Assembly: GCA_963971535.1 (NCBI GenBank)
Contig: OZ020592.1
Coordinates: forward strand, 56,796,836-56,860,835
Origin: Notolepis coatsorum
Taxonomy: Eukaryota > Chordata > Actinopteri > Aulopiformes > Paralepididae
DNA: 64,000 bases
Direction of reading: 5' to 3'
Below, piece after piece: positions 36,957-51,900 of this stretch. Position 1 is the first letter of the stretch. The number at the start of each line of letters is the position of its first letter. Made by a program: the position numbers and the translations under genes. The notes under the pieces are model-generated. The model had not been told where the DNA came from. It ran no database searches and saw nothing but the letters and a program-made list of their open reading frames with translations.

Positions 36957-39900
36957 AGTCGACTTGCGCCGTGCTCGTAATAGTATCTCTCTCATTGCGC
37001 TGTCGGCAACTGTTTACGTTTGTGAGTGCTATAGTCCAATAGATGAACGACTTGGCGACTGTATGTCCTTTGTTTACAAATTAGATCCGCACCAAAAAGG
37101 GTAGTGTGAACGCAGACCAAAATCAAACAATGTATAATTTTCACATTTGGTCTACCAGAAAGTCCGGACTATCCGCGGACTTTCAGGTGTGAACACGCCC
37201 TAAGTCTACATCCTGCTCTGTAAAATGACTGGATGGGATTGTTCCTCTGTATTAGATGACACTTAAAGGTTTAGTGCAAGTTACAGCAGTGGCTCAGGAG
37301 GTAGAGCGGTCATCTGGTGATGTGAAGGTTCCTGGTTCGAGTCTGGCAGCGTGTTGGATGTGTCCATGTGCAAGGCACTAAACACCTAAGGCCAGGGACA
37401 AACAGGACGCTGAAGCACCGCAAAGTGTTTATTGTCAAGCAACTGCTCTGTTTCAATCACATGTAGAGGCGCTCGCGGCTTGTGGAGAAAACTATCGCTG
37501 AAGATCGCAAGTCTTTATTCAGTTGTTTCCGTTTGTATTTTTAAATGTTTTCAGAACAAACATACAAATAAAATGGTATAAACGGTCCAATTGTAACTTG
37601 TAATGTAAAGGAAACTGGCCGCTCTTCCCGATGCATCAGGGAGCTTTGGTGTCCGGTTGGTCTGGTGTAACTGTGTGTGTTCATAAATTATAAAAAGCAC
37701 TATTAATGCAGTCCATTTACCATCATGGGAAACACTGCAGTGCACTGTTGATGGATGTTTAACAAAACCCAAATCTAATGTACCCCCCCCCCCTCAGGCG
37801 ACATGAGCATGGAAGAGTTACTGGAGAAGTACAAGGGTGCGTACACCTCTGACTGTGAGGAGCCCTCTGTGTCCGGCTCCAGAGGCAGCTCAGAGTCTGA
37901 GGCGTCTGGAGATGAGGAGGTGGAGACAGAGGAAGACGAGAGCGATGTGGAAAGCAACTCTTCCTCCTCTGGTAAGGAAATAATTAACTTAAGCTTCTTG
38001 TTGGTAAGAAATATGGTTACCTGTCCCACGCAGTGAACCCTTGCACCGAGAACTGTTTTATCGAGAACGAGTAATATTTATTTTGACTTTGTGTCGAGGG
38101 CCTGTCCTTTTATTTATATTTGTAATACATCTTTGTCCTTTTATCTAAATCCTAATTTTTTACATGTGCATCAGATTCACCAGAGGAATCGGAAGAAGAA
38201 GAGGTGGAAGGCGAAGAAGATAGTGAGAAAGATGAAGAAGGGAGCGAGGAGGAAGAGGATGATAGCTGTGGAGATGAGGGCATGGAGATCCTGCTGAAGG
38301 AGGGAGACAACAGCCCTTCCTCGTCTGGCCCCCGGCCCAAGAAGGAGATCAGCCACATTGCCGCTACCGCAGAGAGCCTGCAGCCTAAAGGCTACACCCT
38401 GGCCACTGCCAAGGTATGGGGGTCTGTTGGAATCGGAATCGGAATCAGAATCAGAAAGGTCTTTATTGCTTAGTATACCTTTCACATACAAGGAATTTGC
38501 TTTGGACGTTACTGGTGCGACATTAGCGGACAGACATTAACAGACAGATAATACAATAAAGTGGTGGAGTAAAATAAAATGAAATATGAGCTAAGTTAAG
38601 CACAATAGAATAATATATTTATGAAATAAAATATAGGCCAGGGCTGTACGACTGTATATAAGAGGTTGAATAAAATTATATGGGATATAAACTAAATTAA
38701 ATAGAGCACAATATTCACTGACATATTCAACCTGTCCTTAGAACAGTCGGTCATCCCCACCTGTCTGAAACAGTCCACCATTAACCCTGTACCCAAAAAA
38801 TCCACGCCCGCTTGCTTTAACGACTATCGCCCTGTAGCTCTCACCTCTATAGCCATGAAGTGCTTTGAGAAGCTAGTGAAGGGCTACATCTGTTCCTCCC
38901 TCCCCAACACCCTGGACCCCCTGCAATTTGCATATCGCCCCAACAGGTCCACGGAGGACGCCATAGCCCATGTGCTGCATACAGCAGCATCACACCTGGA
39001 CAAGAGGCAGGGGAACTATGTGAGAATGCTGTTCATCGACTATAGCTCAGCATTCAATACCATAGTCTCCATCAAACTCGTAGCCAAGCTCAGGGACCTG
39101 GGCTTGAACTATGACCTCTGCCAGTGGGTCTTGGACTTCCTGACAGGAAGACCCCAGGTGGTGAGAGCAGGCAACTGCATCTCCTCATCCATCACTCTCA
39201 ACATAGGGGCCCCCCAGGGCTGTGTTCTGAGCCCCCTCCTCTACTCCCTGTACACACATGACTGTGTGGCACAGCGGAACAACAACACAATTATCAAGTT
39301 TGCTGACGACAGTCGTGGTGGGCCTGATCTCTGCAAACGACGAGAGGGCCTACCTGGAAGAGGTAGTGCACCTGGCGCGATGGTGTCAGGAGAACAGCCT
39401 CTCCCTGAACGTCAGCAAAACTAAAGAGATGATTGTGGACTTTAGGAGGTTGGGGGCCAGGGACTACAGCCCCCTCAGCATCGACGGGGCACCGGTCGAG
39501 AGAGTGAGCAGTTTTAAGTACCTTGGAGTCCACATATCCGAGGACTTGCCATGGACCCAGGCATTAAAGCATTCCGTCTTGAAACGGATTTCCGTCAATT
39601 TGATTCGGAGTCGTGACGGATAATATGATTTGTAGACGGAACAACATAAGCACCCGCCAAGCGCCAATGGCAGGCAGGTTTTAGGTTTGGCGAGTGACAT
39701 TTGCTGCGGTGTGTTTTGGTTTTACGACAGTCGCCTTCTTTTGCAGCCTCGCCCGTCCTTGTTTACCGACGTCACATCCACCACCTGCTTATGTACCTGC
39801 TTGCACTGTAACGTTACGCACGCCTGCTATACCGGAGACTGTACTTTAGGAGGGGGTGGGTGGGGCGGCTGGGTGGCGCAGTGGGCAAGGCGCTCGCCAC

Positions 39901-42900
39901 TAACGCAGGATATACTGGTATCGAGCCCAGCTCTCTGCGTTGCTTCCGGCTTGGCTGGCCGTCATACTAACACAATTGGCAGTGTTAGAGGGTGGGAAAG
40001 CCGGTGGGTGGGGATTGGACGTTGTGGACAGCGACTCCTACAGGTCGGTTGGGTGACGCCTGTACAGCAGAAACAGGAAGTATCGGGGGCAGTGTGAGCC
40101 TCCCACGCGTTACTCCTCGCCACTGAGAGTTCGAGCTGTCTGGTGAAAAGATGCGACAGGCTGCCTCGTGTACCGGAGGGGACACGTGATGCAAGGCTTC
40201 TATCCTCACTACAGCCGACCAGTGGGAGGGTAGTCAAAAATATATACATACGAATTTCAGCCTCCCGTAGGTGCTCTTTGAGAGCGGTTTTGAATGTGGG
40301 TAGGGAATAGGATTCAAAATCTTTTACGGCTGTGGGTAAGGCGTTCCACATTGTTGTGGCATAATTGCAAAACGTGTTTAGTCCCTTGCTTGTATGATAA
40401 CAAGCCTTTTAGTTCATGGTGCAAAAAACAAAAAAAAGCCAGGTGTGTGTTTTTGCAACGTATGCCACAGGAAATTACAGTGTGGCAGTAATGGGAAAAG
40501 GGTGCTAGCTCACCATCAATCAGAATCTAGCCACAAGACTTGCATTCACGCTCTCCAGCACACAGCCTCCCTGCCTGGTGCAACAACCACAACAATAGGG
40601 TCTATAGTCACAGTCAGGACAGTAGACTCTACAAGTAGGCTCCCTTAAAACGCTAACGATACTAAAAAATACAGTGGAGGTTAAAATAAGAATATGACTT
40701 GGCCTGAAAAAATAGTTCAGTCAGGAGATTCTTTTTTTGCTTTAATCCCTTTGGACCACACACATTGACTGTAAATGCCTAGTCTATATGCGAAGTCAGT
40801 CCCCGTTTGAATATTTCTTTTAAGATTTCCAGTTCCAGTGTTCTATTGTCCATTTTGCATGTATAACCAGTTATTATATAATTAATTAGAATGTTAGAAT
40901 TCATTTTAGAATGATGGAATCTGAAGTGGCTAATCCTTCATAAATTTCCATTTAGCCACTGGAGTTAGTTGCAGATTTGGCCGACGCGCATTCATCATAA
41001 AGCACTCAGAGATGATGTAAGTAGATTGACATTTATTAAACATAAACTCCGGTTGACTTTGCTAAACTAAATAAAATAATATCGAACAGGATCTTGACAA
41101 AGTAAATGATATAATTGGTCTGGCTTGATGCGGTCGAAAAACTATTGCACACCAAACGCCGCTGTCTAACTCAGCTGTCAGACAGTTCATTCACTGATTT
41201 GAAGCCTCCCCAAGGGGGGGGGGGGTGCATCTATGAGTGGATCTATGCCGCGCCCCCACAGTCATCAACAGATAAGTGTCCAGGTAATATCTATTTCAAG
41301 ATTAATTTAAATCATACAGGTAAATACAATTTCATATCAATTATTAATATAATCCATAAATCAAAATATATGTTATGTTACATGTTTCCCATTAAACTCA
41401 AATTGGGTCAATATGGCTCCAACAGAATCAGTGTGACTGTACTCCTGAAAAAGTATAGTATGGTTTATTTGTATTGGGAAAGATACAGACACATTAGCTG
41501 GTTGAACAACATCAATATGTGTGGTAATAATGCAGATATTGAGTGTATTTCTGTGAAAATGCGCATGGCACACGCCTCTGAATCCAACCAAAGCAATTAA
41601 ATTCGCTTCCCGCCAACGAGTCGCCCGCCTGCTCGCGGCCGGTGCGAACAGCAATGCCTATACCCACCCCGCCAGCTTCTCCCACCCTCTAATACAGCCA
41701 ATTGTATTAGTGTGAACGGCCAGCCAAGCTGGTGACAACCCCGGAGCTGTGAGCTGGATTCGAACAGGCGAATCCAGCTCACAGCTCCGGGGTTGGTGAC
41801 GAACGCAATCTCCGCTACGCCACCTAACCGACTGTCCTGGACACGTTTCAATGTGATCGAGTGCACCTCTAGGCTTCCCTGGACTAAAAATCTCCGCCCG
41901 ATGGGGTTTAAATGTAACACACGGTCTGGAACAGGGTTTACTGCACTCTTGATACTGCCACCTAGCAGGATCTGGCCCGTACTGCCCCCTCGGGGTCCCA
42001 GTATGCCTTTTAACGTCAACATACAAGTCTGTGACATTGAATAGAATATTAAAATCGAAGAAAAGCTAAAACGATCCAAAAATGTATATACGTGGATGGC
42101 GCACAAAGTGTTAACGTTACCAAGCTAAAGGGCTGCGCTCTGCATAGCTTAATTAACGTGCATAACATACCTGTGTAGCGTTAAGTAACTTGTGTTCCGC
42201 TGGGAAAGTTCTGCATCACTGCATACACTTGGTTTAATCCAAACGTCCAATCGGAAACGTTGTATTATGAAATAAGACTGGTGAGTGCGAGTCACTCAAC
42301 TCTCTTTTTTGCATGATTGATTAATTTCCTGATAATGTATGACAGTGACCCCTCCACATCTCGACTAGGCTGTTGTTGTCCTGTGTTCACGTGTGACTTT
42401 CGAATAATTGTAAACACAACATAGTACTGCGATATTCTGATATATATCACATTCTGATATATATTTTTCATATAAAATTAATTTTAAGAAATTAAACGGA
42501 AATTGAAAAATAAAAACAATGAAAAAGCGGAGGTTCGAACCCATTAATTAAGATTCGAATGCCAACGTAACGATGGCCAACGTACTATGTGTATGCCAAG
42601 AATGAGATTATTTTCCCTCACACATTGGCGTACTGCCATGATTTGCTCATGTATACATGTATAATTTATTTAGTTGAGGAACAGCCCTATTTAGTTTGAA
42701 AGCTAAATTGAGTCAGCAGGGAATGGCATGCTTTATCAGAAAACCAGTAATGGATCGTTTTACTCCTTAAATATCTATCTAAAAGATCCTATGTTGCGCT
42801 GCCCCATCCTGGCACCTTAAGTCCTATGTTGCTCTGGCCCTGCTCCATCCTGGCACCTTCAATCCTATGTTGCTCTGGCCCTCCTCCATCCTGGCACCTT

Positions 42901-45900
42901 CCATCCTATGTTGCTCTGGCCCTCCTCCATCCTGGCACCTTCAATCCTATGTTGCTCTGGCCCTCCAGCCTGGCACCTTGAAAGAGGATTCATTTTTAGT
43001 TTAACACTACTGAAATGCCTTCATTTGTTTAGCGCCTTTCCCTGTCGTTCATTTGCAAATTAGTAAATTAATGAACATACTAACTTAAATATGAGCAATT
43101 AAATTAGTAGGGAAACAACTAATCCCACAACTAAATATGAGGCATAATCATCCTATCTTTTGCTCAATAACAGGTGAAGACTCCCATCCCCTTCCTGCTC
43201 CACGGCACACTGCGAGAGTACCAGCACATCGGCCTGGACTGGCTGGTCACCATGTTTGAGAAGAAGCTGAATGGTATCCTGGCTGATGAGATGGGTCTGG
43301 GCAAGACCATCCAGACCATCGCTCTGCTGGCTCACCTCGCCTGTGAAAGAGGTGAGAGGTCGATTCATTACGCTTATTATGTGGAATAGTGTCATAAATA
43401 TCGATTGCGCCTCCATTTTTGGACAGTGACACACATATTCTAGGTGCTGGTGGTGGGTGCTACATTAACACACACACACACCACTTGCTGCAAGCCCATT
43501 TACAAGACATGCGACAGAGCAGTGCCAGGCGTGCTAGCGCAACAGATTTAGCAAAGCACCTAACATTAAAGGACCGACATGCCGAACTTTAGTCTATAAA
43601 AACTTTCAAGAGGTTGGTTTCATCATCAGTTCTTGTTTCAACATCACTGAAGCATTAAAACAAGATGTCCCAGAAACTCCGATCAGGCAGAAATCAGACA
43701 GCTGCGTTGCAATTGATAGGGGAAATACTTTGACTATGGTCAGTAATTAATTAATAGGGTAATTCCTGGGAGGCTGGTAATAGCCCGCAACGTGTATTAT
43801 ACTAAATGCATTGTGTAACTGAGGGGTACAATTCCCTGACTGTATTATATAAGTATGGTATCATTAAACCACTACTGTCTTATGTACATTACTACTGGCC
43901 ATACAGTACACAGGTATATTAGATGAACACTTCCCACAATGACACGGTTCCACACAAAACTGGGTTTAATAGTATTTATTAGCAGCAATGATAGTATATA
44001 ACAATACTTTACGTAGGGTTGCGCTTATAAGGCGAAAGAATGTGCGTGAGCAAATCAATAACGTAAGTCCATTCTCATATTACGCAGGAGATAATGAATA
44101 CAACCTGAATCTTAGGAATTATATCTATGGTACACTAGTAAGGTAGCGGGAGATACTGGTAGGGTCCCTCCGGTTGTAGGCCAGCAAGGGGAGAGGATTT
44201 GTCGGTAGTATAGTCTGGGTCAACGAAGAATAGAGAGACTCCAAGTACAGGAGACGGTGCAATAATCTCTTGATCCGCAGACGAATAACAGCTGTTCTCC
44301 GTGGCATGCAGCTCCGCATGGAAGAAAGCTAGCCAGCCTCAGGCTTCTGAGAGGCGGGCTCGACGTTGCTCCTCACAGGGTAAATCCCACACAATTGTGG
44401 GTGTAGACGATTCTCCGCTCCATCAATTACAGGACCAAAGCAAATATAATCCAGCCGAAAAGGGCTATGTAGTCGTCGGGTAGGTTATCCAGTGTACATG
44501 TCCACACGGTCCTCGTCTAGGGCTCCTCGGGTGAAGGCGCCAGGGTAAGCTGCCCAGCCTGGATAAGCACACTAGCTGGTACGAGGAAACGTTGGTGATG
44601 CTGGTCACTGTAGCCGCACGATACACTATACATAAATAGACTATTACTGAATTAATAGAATAGGTCGAACTCGACGGTACAGCGTTAAACTCTGATACTT
44701 CAGTTATTAGTTCGCACGCGGTCTCAATGCTCTATTTGGGGCCAAACAGGCCATACTTCACCGCACGTTGTATCGTGGGTGAGGCTTCAACTTATTGGGT
44801 AACATACTTCTGTATTCACCTGCGCCGTATTTATAAGTTAGGTGAACAAACTAGTACCAGCCCTATTCCTGTCTCGTATCCTTGCGCAGAGCCGTTCATG
44901 CCCAGGCATGTCTTTGACGGTGACTTTGAACTAGACCCTGGGGGTATGGCAATGGCGCCTAAGGGACCGCTGTCCAATAGGAGAACGAAATATTATGGTC
45001 TGTACTAGGTTAAAGGGATATTCCGTGTATATGTACAAGGAATACACAAGGGATATCAAACGATATACAAATATTATGCAATATATATCAATCAATAAAT
45101 ATATATATTCGGTTTAATCTGATCCTTCGTAACACATTGGCATTTCGTCCCTACACACACTACAATAAAAAAATCAAATGCATATGATAGGTATTATGTA
45201 CCATCATGAATTCATGAAAGGGTGGTACATGATGTACATGGTTTTTTGATGCTCTGATCGCCACCAACGGCATACGTTGTGGAGTAACGTTACAGTAACA
45301 CTTTCGGATCGCAATGAAGGCATGCTCGGATCAACGCAAGATTGATATCATATAGCCCTAACCTTGACTAGGATGTGCCCCAAAAAGAATATTCCAATTA
45401 TCTGATCGCCATTGTCCGTCGTGTCGCCAACATAATCCATCCCACAACACCCATCGGGAGTGTTTGATTCTTCTCAATCCGTGCGTTATAACCGCTCGTC
45501 ATGCCCGGAGAAAAAGAGCTGAGCCGGACCCATGTAACCGACGCACAGCCCAAGACACAACATTTCAAAGGGTGCTCGATACCGCCGATTGGTAGGATGC
45601 GGCCGGTACTGCACCTTCGGAGTCCCAGTATGCATTTTACAGGCAACATACAGCTCCCCGACATTGAAATCGAAAAAACATGTGATTGGCACTCAACGGT
45701 CGGGGCTCAGAAACGTGTTAACACGTGATTGGCACTGAAAGGGTTAATGTGTAATAATAATGACCAATAAAATGTGATTTTGTTTATTTTAGATAAAACT
45801 GTAGTAAGTGATACCGGCTCCTACCCCGTACGTGGGTCCAGACGACCACACGATGACTGTCTTATCGTAGCTTTTCTTGTGTTAAAAAATCAACATACAA

Positions 45901-48900
45901 TAATTGACCCATTTCCCGGTTGTGTTCAGGTAACTGGGGCCCCCACCTCATCATCGTTCCCACCAGTGTGATGTTAAACTGGGAGATGGAGCTGAAGCGC
46001 TGGTGTCCCAGCTTCAAGATCCTCACCTACTTCGGCAGCCAGAAGGAGAGGAAGCTGAAGAGACAGGTAACAACCCGGTGTTTTATACCGAGTAGGGGTG
46101 CGATGATCTCAATACATAGCGCTTTCAGACAGACACGGTTCTGGCTCTGACTCCGTTCTGGAGTCTCAGAACCTTGGTGTTTTCTGACTAACCAGCCGCG
46201 TTCACACCAATTCAAGCAGAACCAAAGTTCCTCCGTCATCAACGGGGGGCGGTACTCTGGCGGAAGTAAACACAACACTTGCAAAATGGCAAATCGCATT
46301 GATTATCTGCGAGCTAATTTATTAATTATTTGGTCTGACGTTCTAGTGAACCCAGCCTTGGCCATCTCTTCTACAAGTTCTGCATACAGCTTGCTCTTTC
46401 TGGTACTACTATGTAGGGGTGGACGGTATAAACGGTATACGGTATAAACTGTATGAATTTGCTCTACGGTATGGATTTTGACTATACCGTGTAACCGGTA
46501 GGGCAGCTCTAAAATAGCAATGACGTCATGTAACCACAGCGCGACAATTTCACTCGCATTTGCCCCTAAAAATAGATAGAATTAGTCATAGATAATAGAT
46601 ATGTGCGAACTGGAAAAAGTTATTTAGGAGGCTTCGCGCAGTGGGCGTGCCAGCCCCTACCGCACGCATGTAAACACGGGTCTAGTAGTCTAGTGGGACG
46701 GGACGTACACGGGAGGACGGCGGCGTCTCCCTGAGCTAACGTTAGCTTAGCTACCGTTACAAAATGACCCAGTCAACTATTCACTTTTAGTTTAATACAT
46801 GATGAGGCATTGTCTAACCGAACGGTATCTAGTCGGCCAGCTACCGATAGCTCCTGACATCAACAAACGCTCCACAAAGTCTAGTAGAGACGTGTATGCT
46901 ACCTGTTAGCTCACGTTAGCGCAAGTTAGTTCACCGTTCAAAACTAAATGTCCCATTGAACTAAATAATTCACTGAGGCGTTGTATTAACGTTATATATC
47001 CGGCTAGCAGTAGCTACAGATAGCTCCTGATATCAATGTCTTATAACACTGATTCGATGCGTATTCGAGCTGAGGGCTTGCTGAGCACAGTTAAGTAACT
47101 ATACCAATAGGGTCCAGGTGCAGCGCCGGAGAATCCTGGCCGTAGCTCTGCTCGAGGCTACTCGAGTATAGGTCCAGGTGCAGCTCCGGAGAATCCTGGC
47201 CGTAGCTGGAGGCTACTAGAGTACACACAGACAGTGGAGCTTGTTGCGTGGTGGCGATGTCTCGCAGATAATACAAGTACAAGTCTAATTATATAATATA
47301 TATATTTTATTAAAAAAAAAAAATTATATAAAAATAATTTTTTTTTATCAAAAACGATGATACCGTGATATATACCGTTACCGTCTATGCTTCAAATTAT
47401 ACCGTGATATACATTTTAGACCATACCGTCCACCCCTACTACTATGTAGCTTTTCCTGGAACTCTGTTGATGCCCAAATCGGCCAACAAGCATTTTGTTT
47501 CCACGGCAGACCACTGCAAATAATTTCTTTCCACTGACATTGTTGTCAGTCGCTGTCTCCTTCCTTCTGTCGCTTCCTGTTCTTTCGCTTGTCTTCACAG
47601 CCTAGAATATGACACGCCCACTGATGATGTTACTGTTTGCAAGGAAAAACCAAAATGTTTTTCGTTCCAGCTGAGAACAAACTTTTCAGGTTCCGAACCA
47701 ATGAATTTTCGGTCTGAACGCGCCGGCCGGTTCAAAATTAGGTTCGGGAACCGGAACCGGCACGGAGCCCTGCCGGGGTGAAAGGCTGACAGAATAAAAA
47801 ATTCGAAAGAAGAAAAAGCTTGCAGTACAGTACATCGGAATTCTCATTCTCTTGCCTAGGTCTCTCGTTTATTTTACTCTGTTTAACTGGTGGTATGGTG
47901 TGGCTACTGCTATTAGAATAATGTTTTAAGGGTCATTTTAATTTTTTCTTTTTTTATCTACTTTTTCTCATTATTTTCAATTTTTCTCCCATCCCAATTT
48001 CGTGTTTTTTCCAATTCTCCCCTCCCCTGTCTTGAACGTTGCTCGCATATGCCCCCCACTGGTCGTTGTAGGGAGGATAGAAGCCTTGCATCACGTGTCC
48101 CCTCCGGTACACGAGGAGGCAGCCTGTCGCATCTTTTCACCTGCCAGCGCGGACTCTCAGTGGCGAGGTGTAACGTGTGGGAGGCTCACACTACCCAAAC
48201 CATTTCCTGTCTCTGCTGTGCAGGCGTCCCCCAACCGACCTGTAGGAGTCGCTGTCCACAACGTCCAGATTACCACCCATCGACTTCCACCAGCTGACTC
48301 TGCCAATTGAGCCAGTATGACGACCGGTTTAAACCGGAGGCAATGCCGACACCCGGATTCGAGACCGGAGTCTCTTGCATTGGTGACGAGCGCAATCTCC
48401 GCTGCGCTACCTAGCCGCCCTGGGTCATTTTCATTGTTTATGATTTTGAGATAAAAAAAAAAAATTAATTATGAGCTAAACCAAGCGGTAATAGTATATA
48501 TAATCTATAATTAGAGCTGTGTAGTATAAATAAACGCATAAAGAATCGAATTGTGACATCAAACATTTTTTACTATCTACTATATTATACTAGTAAGATA
48601 AGTTACTATATAATAAAACACCAAGAAATACAGGAGTTATACAATACAAGTACAATTCTTATATCACCAACATAGCATGTGATCAAATAGCAGGTGATCA
48701 AAGCACTCAGGGCAAATCAGTCAAGTCAGTAGCATGAATGAGAGAAAAAATAAGACTAAGAGTAAAAAATTTGCAAGTACAAAGACGAGGAAGAACAACA
48801 TGTGAACCATGTCTCCTTGTGTTATTCCAGGGATGGACCAAGCCCAACGCTTTCCATGTGTGCATCACCTCCTACAAGCTGGTGTTGCAGGATCACCAGG

Positions 48901-51900
48901 CGTTCCGACGCAAGTCTTGGCGGTACCTGATCCTGGACGAGGCCCAGAACATCAAGAACTTTAAGTCCCAGCGCTGGCAGAGCCTCCTCAACTTCAACAG
49001 GTCCGTAGGGCAGGGTGGTCTTTTTTGGGAAACCAGAGTCCAAACAGCTGCTACAGGCAAGCTTTATGTGCACATGTAGCACCTAGTGTTGCTTTATAGA
49101 AGTGACCTACATCACAAGAGCAGCGCTCCAGGGCAGAGTGGGAAGACGTTTCACCTGTTGATGAGCTATTGGAGTAGTGATGTTGTCGGTTGTTGGCCAT
49201 GTTCATAAGTTAACTATTTATACCAGTTGGTTCACACCTCACATTCAGATTATTTTATTGTCACAGCTTTTTTATATGTGTACATAGTATACATTAAGAA
49301 AAACGTGAGATGCTTGTTTTTCTCTGTTCCTCAACCGTAGTAGATTTGTAGACAACAATATACAACGATCTATACAAACTATACAATACAAGGTAAAAAA
49401 AACAGTGGATTCGGTCATTGTTTCCCATGATTCCATTTCCAACATTGTTTTGGTGATCTAACAGGCTTGTTGTGGTGATCTAACAGGCTTGTTTTGGTGA
49501 TTTAACAGGCTTGTTGTGGTGATCTAACAGGGATCTACCAGGTTTGTTGTGGTGATCTAACAGGGATCTACCAGGCTTGTTGTGGTGATCTAACAGGCTT
49601 GCAATCGCAGTACACCGTGGCCAAAATCTGACAGTATAGAACTCCTTCTTATGTATTGTTGTTTCTTGGTGTTGTCTTGCTTGTGCTTATCTAAACACTG
49701 TTCCAACCTCTCTTTGTGTATCTCCAATCATAAGTTATCAGTCGATGTCATGGTCTTTATCTAAACACCGTTCCTACCTCTCTTTGTATCTCCAATCATA
49801 AGTTATCAGTGGATGTCATGGTCTTTATCAAAACACCGTTCCTACCTCTCTTTGTATCTCCAATCATAAGTTATCAGTGGTTGTCATGGTCTTTATCTAA
49901 ACACCGTTCCTGCCTCTGGTGGTTGCAGCCACAGGCGGCTGCTGCTGACGGGCACCCCTCTGCAGAACAGCCTGATGGAGCTGTGGTCCCTCATGCACTT
50001 CCTCATGCCCCACGTCTTCCAGTCCCACCGCGAGTTCAAGGAGTGGTTCTCCAACCCGCTGACGGGCATGATCGAGGGGAGCCAGGAGTACAACGAGGGC
50101 CTCATCAAGAGGCTCCACAAGGTGCTCCGGCCGTTCCTGCTGAGAAGGATCAAGATCGACGTGGAGAAGCAGATGCCCAAGAAATACGAGCACGTGGTGC
50201 GCTGCCGCCTGTCCAAGAGACAGCGCTTCCTCTACGACGACTTCATGGCTCAGGCCTCGTAAGCTTTTTCACTTGATTCACTTAACTATGAATGAATTTG
50301 TTTTGGGTCTTGTGTTATCAGACGCCCAGCCCACACAACATTAAATATAGATCGTAAAAATCATGGAAAATTGCATTATTTGTGGCAGGGTCGTTAGAGT
50401 TAGACCGTCCCGTAACTGGATGGCCGCAGGTTTGATCCCTGTGACGGCTAACATATCCTTGAGCAAGACACTGAAGCCGTAAACGCTCCAGGGTTCGTGG
50501 TAATTGGCTTGACCTTGAGCTCAGAGGGATGTACACTATACATACACATATATCATTTCCTTAATAAAGTACCGGTATCACAAATTCAAAGTTTTGTGCT
50601 TTCATTTGAAATGTAAGATTGTGATTGTATAGAATTGATGTGCTTAACATTTCACACCAATAGGATGATATATGTGTCCAATTGACTATCTTTAACCCTG
50701 CCCTCTTTTCTTGATCCTCCAATCACCACTGTTGCTTTCCTCTGAAGCAACCGTTGTGATTGGAGGACCAAGAAAAGAGGGCGAGCCTCAAGACGGGTCA
50801 ATTCCATATCGTCCCCAATGTGTCAACCTCCCATACCTCACTCTCTCCTACTTTTTTCTTTCATATCAGGACCCGGGAAACCTTGGCCAGCGGGCACTTC
50901 ATGTCCGTCATCAACATACTGATGCAGCTGCGAAAAGTGTGCAACCACCCCAACCTTTTTGACCCTCGGCCCATCCACTCCCCCTTCATCACCAAGCCCA
51001 TCGTGTTCCACACGGCCTCCCTGGTGCAGGACGCCTTGGAGGTCCAGCCGCTCAAGGTCGGCATTAAAGTGGAGTGGAAACCCTCACCCGGAATTAATTC
51101 ATGTTTTATTTCTTGCTCCACAGACGTCTTAAAGAGTAGGAATCAGGGTTGGAAATTAACAGGGGCTTGGGGCAAAGTGTCCACGGAAATGAGTTAATGG
51201 GGGTAAAAAACGGAGTGAGGTAGGAAGGGAGAGAGAGAAGGGGCAGGTGTGGGTTACAGGCAGGTCCGCTTCTGTGTGTAGCTATACTGTAATTCATTAG
51301 GTACTTCTGAAAATATATAGCCTAAAAATGTTTAATGGACTTTTTCAAATCAAGCTTTTAGAGTTGCAATATAAAACAAAATATCCCTGTGAAATCCTGG
51401 TTGGGTCTGGACTATGTATTTGTCGTAGCCGTTGTCTCGCTTGGTGGTCTGGACTTTACTCTCTGCCGCAGCCCTCACTCCCTTCACCAGAGAAAAAAAT
51501 AACGAGGCAGAATTTTACGAGGTTGAACGCGATATCATCAGTATGCAATGTGTGTCCAGCCCCTCCAGACTCCCCCCTCCTCTGTGCTTAGAAAATAAGA
51601 CCCAATAAAGACAGAATTTTACAAGGATCAACCCTAATTCATCAGTATGCGATGTCTGTGTCTGTCCTTAGCGTTGTGACCTGTCCATGTTTGACCTGAT
51701 TCGTCTGGAGGGCCGAGTGTCCCGGTACCAAGCTGACATCTTCCTGCCTCGCCAGAAGGTCGGCCGCCAGCTCATCCAGGAGATTATGGAGTCCCCCGAA
51801 CCTCCTCCACGACCCAAACCCGTCCGCATGAAGGTCAACAGGTAAATGGTTCAGGGAGAAACGAGAACAGAAAAAACCTGGAGTGAGTTTTAAAGAGTAA

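Noticed and set aside
38711-39560. Retroviral polymerase
   Set aside because: The order of motifs ([38 protein letters not shown]) is that of a non-LTR LINE; there is no protease, RNase H or LTR around it.
41115-41600. 161-codon frame in intron 11
   Set aside because: AT-rich codon use, no domain, no splice or start context; a chance frame between repeats.
48002-48310. 102-codon frame in intron 13
   Set aside because: It lies wholly inside an inverted copy of the long SINE family.
43174-51841. EP400 or INO80 instead of SRCAP
   Set aside because: Motif I is DEMGLGKT, motif II is DEAQ, and [18 protein letters not shown] is the SRCAP form; EP400 has DEAGLGKT and DEMQ, INO80 differs through the HSA and linker.
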